Source of the DNA: Rutidosis leptorrhynchoides
Taxonomy: Eukaryota; Streptophyta; Magnoliopsida; Asterales; Asteraceae
Direction: 5' to 3'
Assembly (NCBI RefSeq): GCF_046630445.1
Contig: NC_092339.1
Location: 77,642,001-77,706,000, forward strand
Length of the DNA stretch: 64,000 nt
Below are positions 49,165 through 60,359 of the stretch, in pieces. Each line of letters begins with the position of its first letter. The first letter of the stretch is position 1. The position numbers and the translations under genes are program-made. The notes under the pieces are model-generated. The model saw nothing but the letters and a program-made list of their open reading frames with translations, did no database searches and was not told the DNA's origin.

Positions 49165-49948
49165 CAAACCGACCAAATTTCTGGATCTACCAAAAGCATC
49201 ATCCGAAATCTCACACTACAACTTCCTCGGGCGGAAGTGCAACTCCCCCACTTGGAACTACGTTTCAATGTCACAACCCGTACAACCGTACAATGCTACC
49301 AAAGGTAGACTTTACCAACAATTGGGTTCACACGACCCATCACCATTCCTTGCTCCAACCTTGAGCATACGAAGGATTTTAACCTATCTTTAAACACTTC
49401 AAACGAGAGGTGTACCACAAATTACACAACTACACTCTCGCAATCATCCAATTGCTATAGCTTGTCAACTTCACCTAGTCACTCATGTACTTAAGGGTTT
49501 CATCTCGCTACCCTAAGTACAATGTAACCACAACACAATCGGAGTCGAACAACACGCTAGTAGGTATGAAAGAGACACCTAATTTTGCGTCACGTAGACT
49601 CCTTTACCAACATACATCGAGATTCAAAACACTCGATCTCAAGGGTTCCAACCACCCGACGAACCTCACGGTTCACCAATCTCAACACAAAAGCGTACAT
49701 GCGCTTATCAACCGAACACCAAAACCCATTTCCATGGTTTGGTAGAAATATTTCCCAAATACTAAGGAATGCTTGGTTACACCAAGTCTTACACCCTTCG
49801 TCCAAAAATCAATCATTACCATAGGGTAGTTCCATTAGGAACGTCACCCTTAACAATAACATGCACAACACAATGCAATAACAAAATCGAACTTGAACGC
49901 CACATAAATAAATATTCAAATGACATATTTATTAAAATGAAACGTACC
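49165..49948 (-). other. 3' untranslated internal part of the gag-only element
   Basis: Between the gag stop and the 3' LTR. No further domain is found; scattered openings in several frames have no recognisable motifs. Confidence 0.6.
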
Positions 49949-50887
49949 TCAACGTCTCTTTACGGCATTCGCCGCCAGCTCGGGACAATCCGGCTTGCGA
50001 TGCCCCTCCTTATGACAATAGTAGCACATCCCTTCATCACTTCTCGGCATTGTGCACTCCCACAACTTGTGGCCCCTAATACCACAATTGAAACATCTAG
50101 GTGCACGAGAATCCACCGTGCCTTTTCCCACATTACCCGTACTCGCACTTGCACCCTTATTTTTCTTACCCGGGGCGCCGTACGAATCAACCCTCCTCTT
50201 ACTTGAAGGTTCACACATCATTGATCGCGTATACGACTCGAAACCTCTAGCCAAGTTGAATAATTCCGCAAACGATTTCGCTTGACCCCGACTAATTTTA
50301 CTTTTCAAGTCATCATTCATGGTCCGATAGAAATCCCCCATTAACAAACGATCATTCTCCAAATACTCCGGGCAAAAACGAGCCTTCGCCATAAAGGTCG
50401 TCTTGAGAGTATTCAAATCCATAGATTCTTGCCGCAAATTTCTCAACTCATTACGCAATTCCCACAAATCGGCCGAAGTCCGGAACTCCTCGAAGAATTC
50501 CTCCTTAAACTCGTTCCACGATAAGACCATAAACGTTTCGCCACCGACAAGACCGATCTTACCATCCAACCAATCCCTTGCCCTGCCCCGCAACAGACTA
50601 GTAGCGAGTCTCGTCTTTTTCTCGGGAGGGCAATCAATAGTACGAAAACACCCTTCGACATCCGAAATCCAAGTTGTGCTTACCAAAGGATCCGGTTTCC
50701 CGTCATACATCGGGGGTTTAGTCCTCATGAAGCTCTTAAGACAACGCTCCATTTCACTACTACCCCGAAATTCGGAATACTTCCTATCCATTTCTTCTCG
50801 AAACGCACTCATTTGCTCCGCAACGGCGGCTGCAACTCTAGAGTTAAACTCCACGTCGTTCGTCTCGATCCCATTTCCCGTTGCCAT
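49949..50887 (-). CDS. gag: Intact gag with two zinc knuckles
   Basis: 312 codons on the minus strand from ATG at 50887 (MATGNGIETNDVEFNSRVAA). The N-terminal part is a short coiled helix. A Ty3-type Retrotrans_gag capsid domain covers about residues 55-205 (KPPMYDGKPDPLVSTTWISD, then LLRGRARDWLD and WNEFKEEFFEEFR). Two classical CX2CX4HX4C knuckles follow: CFNCGIRGHKLWEC (about 265-278) and CYYCHKEGHRKPDC (about 288-301). It ends ANAVKRR with its own stop, so it is not a truncated gag-pol. Gag would coat and package the element RNA in cytoplasmic particles and needs an autonomous partner for copying. No stop or frameshift, so it may still be functional. Confidence 0.9.
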   Translation of the reverse strand: MATGNGIETNDVEFNSRVAAAVAEQMSAFREEMDRKYSEFRGSSEMERCLKSFMRTKPPMYDGKPDPLVSTTWISDVEGCFRTIDCPPEKKTRLATSLLRGRARDWLDGKIGLVGGETFMVLSWNEFKEEFFEEFRTSADLWELRNELRNLRQESMDLNTLKTTFMAKARFCPEYLENDRLLMGDFYRTMNDDLKSKISRGQAKSFAELFNLARGFESYTRSMMCEPSSKRRVDSYGAPGKKNKGASASTGNVGKGTVDSRAPRCFNCGIRGHKLWECTMPRSDEGMCYYCHKEGHRKPDCPELAANAVKRR

Positions 50888-51310
50888 TCTACGGAATGCA
50901 AAGCGATTAGATCACGAACGTATAAAGCACACACTCCACACTGGTCCATCTTGCTAAACACTCGTCGTACATCACTTGTTTGACACGATTTGCACCCGTA
51001 ATAAGGTTTGCAAGTCCTTATTACGCACACATGCCGTATCAACTCGTTAGTACAATGACCGCCTCGCTCGATGATATAAACAAACACAAACAAAATTCTA
51101 CGCGATATAAACACACGCAAGAATTACACCACAACACAATAATATATTAATAATATCCGCATTACTAATATAAACATTAGTCAACCTATAAACAAGGCAC
51201 TAACTAAACCCATTTCGACCCGTAATCCTACAAGTCCCGCAACAAATTTAGCACACACAAAAGTCTAAGTCTAGGCACCTATCTCAAGTCACCTAAATCC
51301 CTTAGACCAT
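50888..51310 (-). other. Short 5' leader of the gag-only element
   Basis: Between the primer site and the gag start. No gene. Confidence 0.6.
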
Positions 51311-51322
51311 GCTCTGATACCA
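51311..51322 (-). other. Primer binding site, tRNA-iMet type
   Basis: Minus strand TGGTATCAGAGC, two bases inside the LTR end. The standard plant primer site for initiator tRNA-Met. Confidence 0.9.
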
Positions 51323-54192
51323 CTTGTAACGACCCAACCCGTTAACCATCCGAAAACGTGCCACAAAAAAAAAATTCTGAAACAGTTGATCTGGACGGCG
51401 TCCAAAAGCTTGGACGGCGTCCAGCTCTTAAGACTGGGACGGCGTACAGACATCCGGGACGGCGTCCAGATGTACTAAAACATTCTGATCAGTTTTTCGA
51501 ACTCACGCGGGCGAAAACCCGCTTCCCGACACTTTTAAACCAAAACACTTTCACAATATATTACAATAGTTTAAACTAAGAGTTTTTCACAATAAAAACC
51601 GAGTTTTACGACACCGGGCCCACATCGACCCAAAATACCATAAGTGACTATTTCGACCCATTAGTTTATACAAAAACATAGACCGAGCATGGGATTGGGG
51701 ACACGCTACCCAATCCTAATCAAATCCAAAAGCAAGTCTTCTAAAGCAACTACGCAAGTCCACTAGTCCCCGCGCTTACCCGAGCCACCGCATCCGTGCA
51801 ATCTATAAAAATGTAAACAACGAGAGGGTAAGCTAACGCTTAGTGAATGATAATATACTACATACATATATATGTATAGAATAGACACGCCACACAAATA
51901 TCAAATACCGCATACCAAAGCATCCAAGTATAAGGCAAGCTAAGCTAAGCATACCGTAGTCACTAAGCAACAAGCTATAGATACATCAACAAATATAAGT
52001 TCACCAACGACGATGTGAACAACGCCAAGAAGCTACACCCGGAGGGTTAGCTACATCACGACAATAAAACAATATATATATAACAATATATAAACGAATA
52101 AGGTTAACCCCTTAACCCATTACCGAATACCAAACACCACAATGAAGATTGGCCGAACAACCCGAGCCTTAGTGAATTCGCACAACCCGATATTCACTTC
52201 TTCACCAATTCAACAACCGAGGTTGGCCGAACTACCCGAGCCTTAGTGAATTCGCACAACCCGAGATTCACTACCTCATCACAAAATGACCGAACAACCC
52301 GAGTCATCATGAATCCGCACTACCCGAGATTCACTTCTCAACATCAAACCCACGGTCACGGGATTATAAAATCTACCACATCGGGGTTATCCACATCACA
52401 ACAATATCAACCCTTCGCCTTTGGGGTTATAACATCCAAATCACAACCACGTGTGATAACGTACACACAACGTGTACCTCGCCAAAGGTAAACAACCAAA
52501 ACGCACAACCGTGCCAACTGGACCTATACACAAGTCCATCAAATCCACCTATATGTGAAGTGAGCTCTATAACCGAGAACCACTTCACCCGACCCGCACC
52601 CATCCTACACATACATATGCACATAGGATATTAACACTCACCTTGTCGCCTTGATGAATGCTTTCAAATAATCCGCAACTCGTCAATGGAACGTACCTAT
52701 TCCATTATCACAATACAAACAACACAATTAGGGTTGACTTACTAACCAACCCAATTGACCCTTAGTGCAATTTTGACCCAAATGCACTTTCAAGCACAAA
52801 CCGCGCCATAACTAACCAATAATCACTAAAACGAGTGAAAATGGTCCTAACACACCAATTAAACCCGAACACAAGTGTTAAACACGGGTCATACCCATTT
52901 TGACACCAAAACCCTAATTTTGACCCATTTCAAAATTAGTTAACCAAACTCACCCAAAAAGGGTTCCATCACTTCCATAATCACTAATCCAAGTGATTAA
53001 CTCCAAATCAAAGCCTAATCAAGGCCAAAACGTCAACCGACCCAAAACCCGCCAAGTGACAAGAATAACAAGTCACTATAAACCCATTTCATCATCTAAA
53101 AGGGTCGTACAACAAACTAGCTCAAAACCCTAAATTGTGTAACATCCCGCCTTTTTCCGTTTTCTTTTCCGTTATACTAATTTAAACTCCGTTATATGTT
53201 TATAACATCTTCCGTTGATACGCGTTTTAAATTATCTCGTTTAGGTAATTCCCGCACCCGAACGAAAGTTGAGGGACTAAACTTGACAAGGGATCAAACC
53301 CTTGACTAGGTCAAAGGGTCAAACCCCTTTCACCCATTCATTACCATCTCCCTATCTCTCTCTCTTTCTCTCTAGCAAGAACACACACCCATTTACAAAA
53401 TTCATTCAATCATCATCTAAATCCGATCTAGGAGGCTTACAACAAAATAAATTACATATTCGTGATCCTCTCTTCATCCTCTTCATTTTGGTACCAACCT
53501 CATCTCGTTTGGGTAACATTTCTAAAACACTAGTTTTCTTTAAATTTGTGTTCTTAACTTAAAAGTATGTTAATTAGTGTCTATGGCTCATTGTGATGTC
53601 GTGTATGTAATTTGTATGCTCGATTTGTTGTTTTTGGTGTAACTAGTTCATCACGAAAATTACTTGCTAAATCCTTGATTTTGGATGATCAAATGTTGTT
53701 AGATTGTTAAAATGCATGTTTTAAAAGTGTTACTAGTATCATTAGCTTCGTTTTGATGTATAGGTTGATTAAGGAAACTCCAAGAACATGATTAATGATT
53801 TTGTGAACTTGGATTAGGGTTTGATGAGCTTTACATGAACTTTTGATGCGTCAAATGCTATGAGATATTGTTGTTAAGTGTTTTGTTGCAATGTGTGTTT
53901 GATTACCTTCAAAACGGCATATCACATGTGTGAATTGGATTCCCGAAACTTAAAATGCATTTGATGAACTTGAAACTTTGAAAATGGATTCTTAATGATC
54001 ACTTGACGGAAAATCGGTTATTGAAATTGATGTTTTTGTTTGATGAAACGTGTTTAGTTGTTTTCCTTGTCAAATTACCTTTCCGACGATATATAATATG
54101 CATTTTGGATGTTTTCGGTTCATAAAATAGGTTAATTTGAGTTTTGGTTCGTGACTTGGTCTTTTTTCTGCAAACTGCATGTTTCCCAGGTA

Positions 54193-54319
54193 TTGCGCGC
54201 CGCGCATATACCCGCGCGCCGCGCAAAACAGAAATCCCAGATATTTACCCCCTTTGGTTAAGTTCTGACCAGGATTTACACTTGGGTGCGCGCCGCGCAA
54301 CCCTTTGCGCGCCGCGCAT
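54193..54319 (+). promoter_or_regulatory. Four GCGCGCCGCGC boxes
   Basis: TTGCGCGCCGCGCA (54193-54206), CGCGCGCCGCGCAA (54213-54226), TGCGCGCCGCGCAA (about 54287-54300) and TTGCGCGCCGCGCATA (about 54305-54320): two pairs in otherwise AT-rich DNA. No clear TATA box follows. Confidence 0.5.
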
Positions 54320-54740
54320 ATGCCCAGCTCATTTTAGTTTTTATTTTTCCTTTCACAAAATGTTTCCCGCTTAACCGTAACTCCGATTAACATGAAACTT
54401 GGCCATTCTGCTCATAAATGATTTCTCATCATGAGAAAATTGTCGGACACCCGATCCGACCCCGTTGACTTTGACTTTGACCAAGTTTGACTTTTAGTCA
54501 AACTTAACCAAACAATTATACGATCGTTCTAACATGCTTAGTTACTTGTATCGTGCATGAAACTTGACTAGTTGATTCACATGCTACATAATCGAGTCGT
54601 AACGAGCCATAGGACTAATTGAACACCTTTGACCTATCGTGTTTACCGTTATTGATACAAACCTACTGTTTAGGTCAAGACTAGCATTGTTCTTTGCACA
54701 CGTTTACTTGTCGAAGTACTTTACTACTCGTGCACTCAAG

Positions 54741-55204
54741 GTGAGATCATAGTCCCACTTTTACTCTTTTTGAACTTACATTTGGGATGAGAAAACATAA
54801 ACATTTCTTTACTAAGTGAACACAAGTACAGGAAAAACAAACATTCTACATACGAGTTTAGAACAAAAATCCTCAATTCGATTATCATTAGTTACACTTG
54901 CCGGGTGTAAGCGAGAACTTATGTTGTATGGATCCATATGGGTTTGACAAACCCTCATTCAAACGGTTCGCTACCGTTTACGAATGAAATATATTTTCGA
55001 GAAACAGTGTATGTTCTAGCACTAAGTGATGGGGTTCAATGGAAGGAAATGTTAAGCATTGATAATTGGGTGCTCGTGAAACAAACTTTTGGAATGTATT
55101 ACTATTATTTCATTGATGCAAATCTTGTGGTTCATTTGTTCTTACTTACTTAAACCTATGATTTCACCAACGTTTTCGTTGACAGATTTCTATGTTTTTC
55201 TCAG
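54741..55204 (+). other. Intron-like module in solo LTR
   Basis: Donor CTCAAG|GTGAGATC at 54741; shared block TTTGGGATGAGAAAACAT at 54781; branch-like TTCAC; hairpin CAACG/CGTTG (55168-55172, 55177-55181); acceptor TTTTTCTCAG|GT ending at 55204, 23 nt after the hairpin. Confidence 0.55.
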
Positions 55205-57896
55205 GTCCTTGAACGATACATGATACATGCTTCCGCTCATTATTTGATACTTGCATTGGATGTCGGGTATATGTGCATTTCATGGAGCGTCTTTTGACTT
55301 TACTTTAAACCGTGTCGCCTAGTTTTCATTCGTATTATAACGTTGTAACTTAACTATTGGTTGAACAATTCTTGTAAACTTTGGGAACAATCTTTATTTT
55401 GAAATGAAGGCGACATATTTTGGTCAAACTTTGTCTTAAAGACTTATAACCACGTAACGGGACCTAAGTAGACGGCGCCGTCAAACATGATTTGGTCGGG
55501 TCGCTACAGATTGAATATCAAATCTAAACAATGAAATTCGGAGTTTGAGCTTACCAATACCACCACAACGTAGCTAGGAGCGAGATGAACAACTTTAGAA
55601 CCCGAGATTTTGCGAGAATCCGACTCCTTCTTCTCCAAATCCACCTCTCTCTCTAAAACTCTTACTCTCTCACTAGAACAAGATGAGAGTGTTTGTGTGG
55701 GTGTTAGTGGAGCAAATGAGGCTCCTAGAACTGATATTGTGGCCTTAACTCGTTCCATAAGCGAAAATACCATTTTGCCCCTCTAAAAATCTTAAAATAA
55801 CCCAGCTGGCCCGACAGACAAACTGGACGGCGTCCCAATTTCTGGACGGCGTCCAGCCTTTAACATCTGGACGGCGTCCCACCATCCTGGAAGGCATCCC
55901 GAACAACTAAAAAGTCAGAAACAGGATTAGGGTCTTACAACTCTCCCCCACTTAGAATCGATCACGTCCTCGTGATCCTCGTCACTTAACCAAACGGACC
56001 ACACTCCACGGTCCTCAACATAAGTCCCAATCCAACTTTCCTAGGCAACTCTTCCCAAGGAATCACCTTTAACAACTAAAATCGTCTCCCGCGATTTATC
56101 AAACCCACTATCTGAGCACTAAAACCATGCTCAATCCCTATCATCAGGAAAACTCAACAAATCTCGGACCGAGATATCAATCCCCTAGCGTATCCTTACC
56201 GAGTACAACGCTAAAAGTAACCAAGTCAACCTAAGGTCAACAACACGAAATGATGGAGACCGAACCAAACGAATCCTTACGGATAACACCAATCACTAAA
56301 CATCCCTTGTAGTGCGCAATACGACCCATACGCAACTACCGTAACATCATAACAAACGGTTAAAACCGATAGCGCCCAAAACGACTATGGCAATGCTAAT
56401 CCAAAGGTGTACCAAAATCGACAATTCGTCACACCTGTAACAACATGTGAGCGAAGCACGGCTATCGCATCACTAATCCTACAACATGGTTCTCACGACC
56501 CCACCATCGGTGTATAAATCAACCGATAGTTCACACAACATGGTCCTTACGACCCCACCATTGGTGCATAAAACAACCAATAGATCAAACCAAATGGTCC
56601 TTACGACCCCACCATCGGCGTATAAACCAACCGATAGATCACAACTCAACATGGCCGAAACAACCCGAGCCTGAACACATATGGAGGATGGTCGAAACAA
56701 CCCGAACCTTAGTGAATACGCACAACCCGAAATTCACCTACCCAATCCATATATCTCACAACGAAATGACCGCACAACCCGAGTCATCGTGAATACGCAC
56801 AACCCGATATTCACCACCAACGCCACATAGTATAACCGAGGATGGCCGTACAACCCGAGCCTTAGTGAATCCGAACTACCCGACATTCACTACCTCAAAC
56901 TATGAGTCCAACCAACAGGGACAATCGTACTACCCGAAATATTGTGAATACGAACAACCCGATATTCACGTCCCACAACACAACTCAGGAATGGTACTCG
57001 CATTTCCCACCGGTACTCGCATTTCCCGATAATGTTACACCATACCGACATAACACTACTCCCTTGACGAAGTCAGCGGACCCAAAGATCATGCTTCACC
57101 AATCAACAACCATGATGAAGTCAGCGGACACTAAAGGTCATGCTTCACCAATCTCAATACCGGATGAAGTCAGCGGACTCCGAAAGTCATGCTTCACCGA
57201 TATAACACCTCGCTCATGATGAAGTCAGCGGACCCCGAAAGTCATGCTCCACCAATCACGTACTACCATGATGAAGTCAGCGGACCTCGAAGGTCATGCT
57301 TCATCAATCAACGCCCTTTTGGCCTCGAACAACGAGTAGCGTAACATCGCGCTCTGCTACGCCATAGTGAATCCTAACGGATACCACTAGCCATTCACAC
57401 ACTCGAGCAAGAACCACCTATATCAAACATAGGCACAAAACAATAATTCTCTAGAAGAGAATTCGACACACACCTCCCTTAACCGAAGGATTTCACCTTG
57501 CTCACCAAACACGTCCATTATCTCTCAACGAGATTTACCACATTACCACCTTGGTGATAATTCAAATCCAAACCATAAGTACAATTTATTTGAAATTGTA
57601 CTCTACCAAAATATATATAGTTTGAGTTGTGATCAATACTGAGATACGTATACACTGGGTCGTGGATTGATTCAAGATAATATTTATCGATTTATTTCTG
57701 TACATCTAACTGTAGACAACTAGTTGTAGGTTACTAACGAGGACAGCTGACTTAAAAAACTTAAAACATCAAAATATATTAAAAGTGTTGTAAATATATT
57801 TTGAACATACTTTGATATATATGTATATATTGTTATAGGTTCGTGAATCAACAAGTGGCCAAGTCTTACTTCTCGACGAAGTAAAAATCTGTGAAA

Positions 57897-58386
57897 GTGA
57901 GTTATAGTCCCACTTTTAAAATCTAATATTTTTGGGATGAGAATACATGCAGGTTTTATAAATGATTTACAAAATAGACACAAGTACGTGAAACTACATT
58001 CTATGGTTGAATTATCAAAATCGAATATGCCCCTTTTTATTAAGTCTGGTAATCTAAGAATTAGGGAACAGACACCCTAATTGACGCGAATCCTAAAGAT
58101 AGATCTATTGGGCCTAACAAACCCCATCCAAAGTACCGGATGCTTTAGTACTTCGAAATTTATATCATATCCGAAGGGTGTCCCGGAATGATGGGGATAT
58201 TCTTATATATGCATCTTATTAATGTCGGTTACCAGGTGTTCAACATATGAATGATTTTTATCTCTATGTATGGGATGTGTATTGAAATATGAAATCTTGT
58301 GGTCTATTATTACGATTTGATATATATAGGTTAAACCTATAACTCACCAACATTTTTGTTGACGTTTAAAGCATGTTTATTCTCAG
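57897..58386 (+). other. Intron-like module in the 5' LTR of the F-box-carrying element
   Basis: Donor AA|GTGAGTTATAG at 57897; block GGGATGAGAATACATGC ending at 57950; branch-like CTCAC; hairpin CAACA/TGTTG (58348-58352, 58357-58361); acceptor TTTATTCTCAG|GT ending at 58386, 25 nt after the hairpin. If spliced, the leader of the F-box transcript would lose 490 nt. Confidence 0.55.
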
Positions 58387-58732
58387 GTGAATACTGAGAG
58401 CTTCTGCTGTTGCATACTAAAATAAGGACAAGATTTGGAGTCCATGTTTGTATGATATTGTGTAAAAACTACATTCAAGAAACTGATTTCGATGTAACAT
58501 ATTTGTATTGTAAACCATTATGTAATGGTCGTGTGTAAACAGGATATTTTAGATTATCATTATTTGATAATCTACGTAAAGCTTTTTAAACCATTATTTA
58601 TGAAATAAAGGTTATGGTTTGTTTTAAAAATGAATGCAGTCTTTGAAAAACGTCTCATATAGAGGTCAAAACCTCGCAACGAAATCAATTAATATGGAAC
58701 GTTTTTAATCAATAAGAACGGGACATTTCAGT

Positions 58733-58744
58733 TGGTATCCGAGC
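58733..58744 (+). other. Primer binding site, tRNA-Met-like
   Basis: TGGTATCCGAGC, two bases after the LTR end. It differs from the usual TGGTATCAGAGC at one base. Confidence 0.75.
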
Positions 58745-58939
58745 GTTGGTCTTAGAGAACCAGAAAATTTGCATTAGTGTGTCTTATCGAGTTTGTTAGG
58801 ATGCATTAGTGAGTCTGGACTTCGACCGTGTTTTCTTTAAAAATGATTGCTTAACATTTTTGTTGGAAACTATATATTATTAACATGTATATATTATGTG
58901 ATATATTAATCTCTTAACATGTTTGATATTGTGTGATAG

Positions 58940-59539
58940 ATGTCTACCTCTAGCACAAATCCCATTGACTCACCTAATAATAACGAAGAGTCGAATATAT
59001 ATTGGTCTGATTCACAAGTTCCCGGAGAAGAACCGGAAGAAGAATCAGAACCCGAAGAAGAATCAGAACCGGAAGAGGAGGAACCGGAGGAGGAAATAGA
59101 ATCGGTGGGGGAAATAATAAAACGGTTAAGTAAAAGAAAATCCTCAACCAACCGACCAAGGTTAATTGTGGTCAATGGTGTTTCCGCCAAGGAAGCAAAA
59201 TATTGGGAGGATTACCAATTCTCCGATGAATCGGATTCCGACGAGAATTCCGATGATGTTATAGAAATTACCCCAACTGAATTTAAAAAGGAAAAAGAAA
59301 ATAATAAGGGAAATGGCATAAAAATAGAAAAATCTAATTCCAACCCCGATGAACTTTATATGTATCGTCAACCCCCAAAGCCCTTAAGTTGTAACAATGA
59401 CCCGAGAACCTCTAAACCACCAGGTTTTTCTAAACCGTTGCGGAAAACGACAGCTCGTATTAGGGGAACATCATATATCCCTAGAAACTTGGCAAAACGA
59501 ACCAAAACCGAAGAAGAAGAAACGAGCGAGTCGGAATAA
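58940..59539 (+). CDS. Acidic accessory ORF upstream of the F-box gene, unknown family
   Basis: 199 codons, ATG at 58940 (MSTSSTNPIDSPNNNEESN), about 200 bp after the primer site. Layout: a serine/asparagine-rich start; a long run of glutamate with proline (repeated EPEEESEPEEE, about residues 30-50); a short mixed stretch RPRLIVVNGVSAKEAKYWED; a second acidic DESDSDENSDD tract; then a basic C-terminal part SKPLRKTTARIRGTSYIPR and an acidic tail. Mostly disordered, with no membrane segment, no zinc knuckle and no known domain recognised. It stands where gag normally begins, but gag is separate and downstream. Intact and with clear codon structure, so likely a genuine element-borne gene. It could be a histone- or nucleic-acid-binding acidic protein; that is only inference. 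Confidence 0.65.
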   Translation: MSTSSTNPIDSPNNNEESNIYWSDSQVPGEEPEEESEPEEESEPEEEEPEEEIESVGEIIKRLSKRKSSTNRPRLIVVNGVSAKEAKYWEDYQFSDESDSDENSDDVIEITPTEFKKEKENNKGNGIKIEKSNSNPDELYMYRQPPKPLSCNNDPRTSKPPGFSKPLRKTTARIRGTSYIPRNLAKRTKTEEEETSESE

Positions 59540-59675
59540 GATAGTTGTATTCGTGTGGTGTAATATATGTAATATAGTGTGCTTATGCTTTATGATATAT
59601 GTAAAAATTGCTTGTATTAATAAGTATTTTTTTATGAATCTAACTCTTGTCTATTTTACAGTATAAAAACACAAA

Positions 59676-60359
59676 ATGGATAGACAACCCAATATTTTAA
59701 GAGACCTACCCGGAGACATGATTGATGAAATCTTGTCTAGAGTCGGTCAGAATTCTTCGGCACAACTATTTACGGCGAAATCAGTTTGTAAGACATTCGA
59801 AGAACGTTCCAAGAATGTCTTGGTTTATAAGAGACTTTCGTTTGAAAGATGGGGGATATCACATTGGGAAACCCATAAGTTACGATGTGTTTACTTTGAC
59901 GCATATATTGCGGGGAACCCAAATGCTATTTTACGCAACGGGTTAAGAAATTATTTTGGCTCAACGTATCCGAATATAGGACTTCATGATTTAGAAAAAG
60001 CGGCTAACATGCAACATAAAGAAGCATGCTATGCTTACGGGTTAGTAATGTTCGCTTCTCACCAAAGTGAGAAAAAGAACATCGGGCTACAACTATTAAA
60101 CAAAACGTTCTCACAAGTGACGGAGTCGGTAATTGGGGTAAGAAATGAGGTTTTTAGGTTATTACGAGACTGTTGGTCATTACGTAACCCTCGTCCCTTT
60201 GACGACGTTACAACACGCTGTCTTATCAACGGCCATAACGGTTATGTTCCACAAGACCAAGGATGGGAAGTAGTCCTAGTAAAACCAGAATGCATGACTT
60301 GTTTCTGGACGTATGAATTACGTGTCTTTATTGCCTTTGCTGAACGACTTGTGTACTAG
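59676..60359 (+). CDS. F-box protein, At1g67623/At2g35280-like, carried by a retrotransposon
   Basis: 227 codons, ATG at 59676. An F-box covers about residues 7-50 (ILRDLPGDMIDEILSRVGQ, then LFTAKSVCKTFEE), the part that binds SKP1 in SCF ubiquitin ligases. A Sel1/TPR-like helical repeat follows (about 80-150; GLHDLEKAANMQHKEACYAY, GLQLLNKTF). The C-terminus ends PECMTCFWTYELRVF, the Cys/aromatic signature of this plant F-box family. The length is usual for the family. There is no intron, stop or frameshift. It lies 136 bp after the acidic ORF and about 340 bp before gag on the same strand, between a primer site and gag, so it belongs to the retroelement rather than to a host locus. It may direct turnover of a host or element protein; the target is unknown. 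Confidence 0.85.
   Translation: MDRQPNILRDLPGDMIDEILSRVGQNSSAQLFTAKSVCKTFEERSKNVLVYKRLSFERWGISHWETHKLRCVYFDAYIAGNPNAILRNGLRNYFGSTYPNIGLHDLEKAANMQHKEACYAYGLVMFASHQSEKKNIGLQLLNKTFSQVTESVIGVRNEVFRLLRDCWSLRNPRPFDDVTTRCLINGHNGYVPQDQGWEVVLVKPECMTCFWTYELRVFIAFAERLVY

Larger units (their letters stand above)
53138..55508 (+). mobile_element. Solo LTR nested in the LTR of the gag-only element
   Basis: TGTAACATCCCGCC to GGTCGGGTCGCTACA, 2371 bp. The uninterrupted site at 47070 shows exactly what was added. The flanks are AATTG (53133-53137) and GATTG (55509-55513), a 5-bp target duplication with one mismatch. There is no internal region. It contains four GCGCGCCGCGC boxes and the intron-like module. 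Openings of 60-90 codons within it are chance. Confidence 0.85.
45257..57608 (-). mobile_element. Gag-only (TR-GAG-like) LTR retrotransposon, minus strand
   Basis: Two long near-identical LTRs: 45257-49164 (its 3' LTR, 3908 bp) and 51325-57608 (its 5' LTR, which holds a 2.4-kb solo LTR). In its own sense the LTR runs TGGTAGAGTAC to GGGTCGTTACA. The internal part is only about 2.2 kb, with a primer site and one intact gag gene and no protease, polymerase or integrase. This fits the TR-GAG class of non-autonomous elements. The flanks are AAAT on both sides (45253-45256 and 57609-57612), a short target duplication. Confidence 0.85.
51325..57608 (-). mobile_element. 5' LTR of the gag-only element, with nested solo LTR
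   Basis: Collinear with 45257-49164 up to 53137, then a 2.4-kb insertion, then collinear from about 55509. Small differences to the other LTR indicate modest age. Confidence 0.88.
42932..58730 (+). mobile_element. 5' LTR of a Tekay-like element, split by a nested element
   Basis: Starts TGTAGTGACCCGAAC inside the copia integrase and ends ACGGGACATTTCA at 58730, directly before a primer binding site. The parts are 42932-45256 and 57609-58730 (about 3.4 kb). The second part contains the intron-like module and ends in U5. The element continues with two extra ORFs and gag, and is cut at 61242, so its 3' LTR is not in the window. Confidence 0.82.

Noticed and set aside
50403..50957. 184-codon plus-strand ORF
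   Set aside because: Antisense shadow of the intact gag at 49949-50887.
58906..59190. 94-codon minus-strand Ser/Gly-rich ORF
   Set aside because: Antisense shadow of the glutamate-rich acidic ORF.
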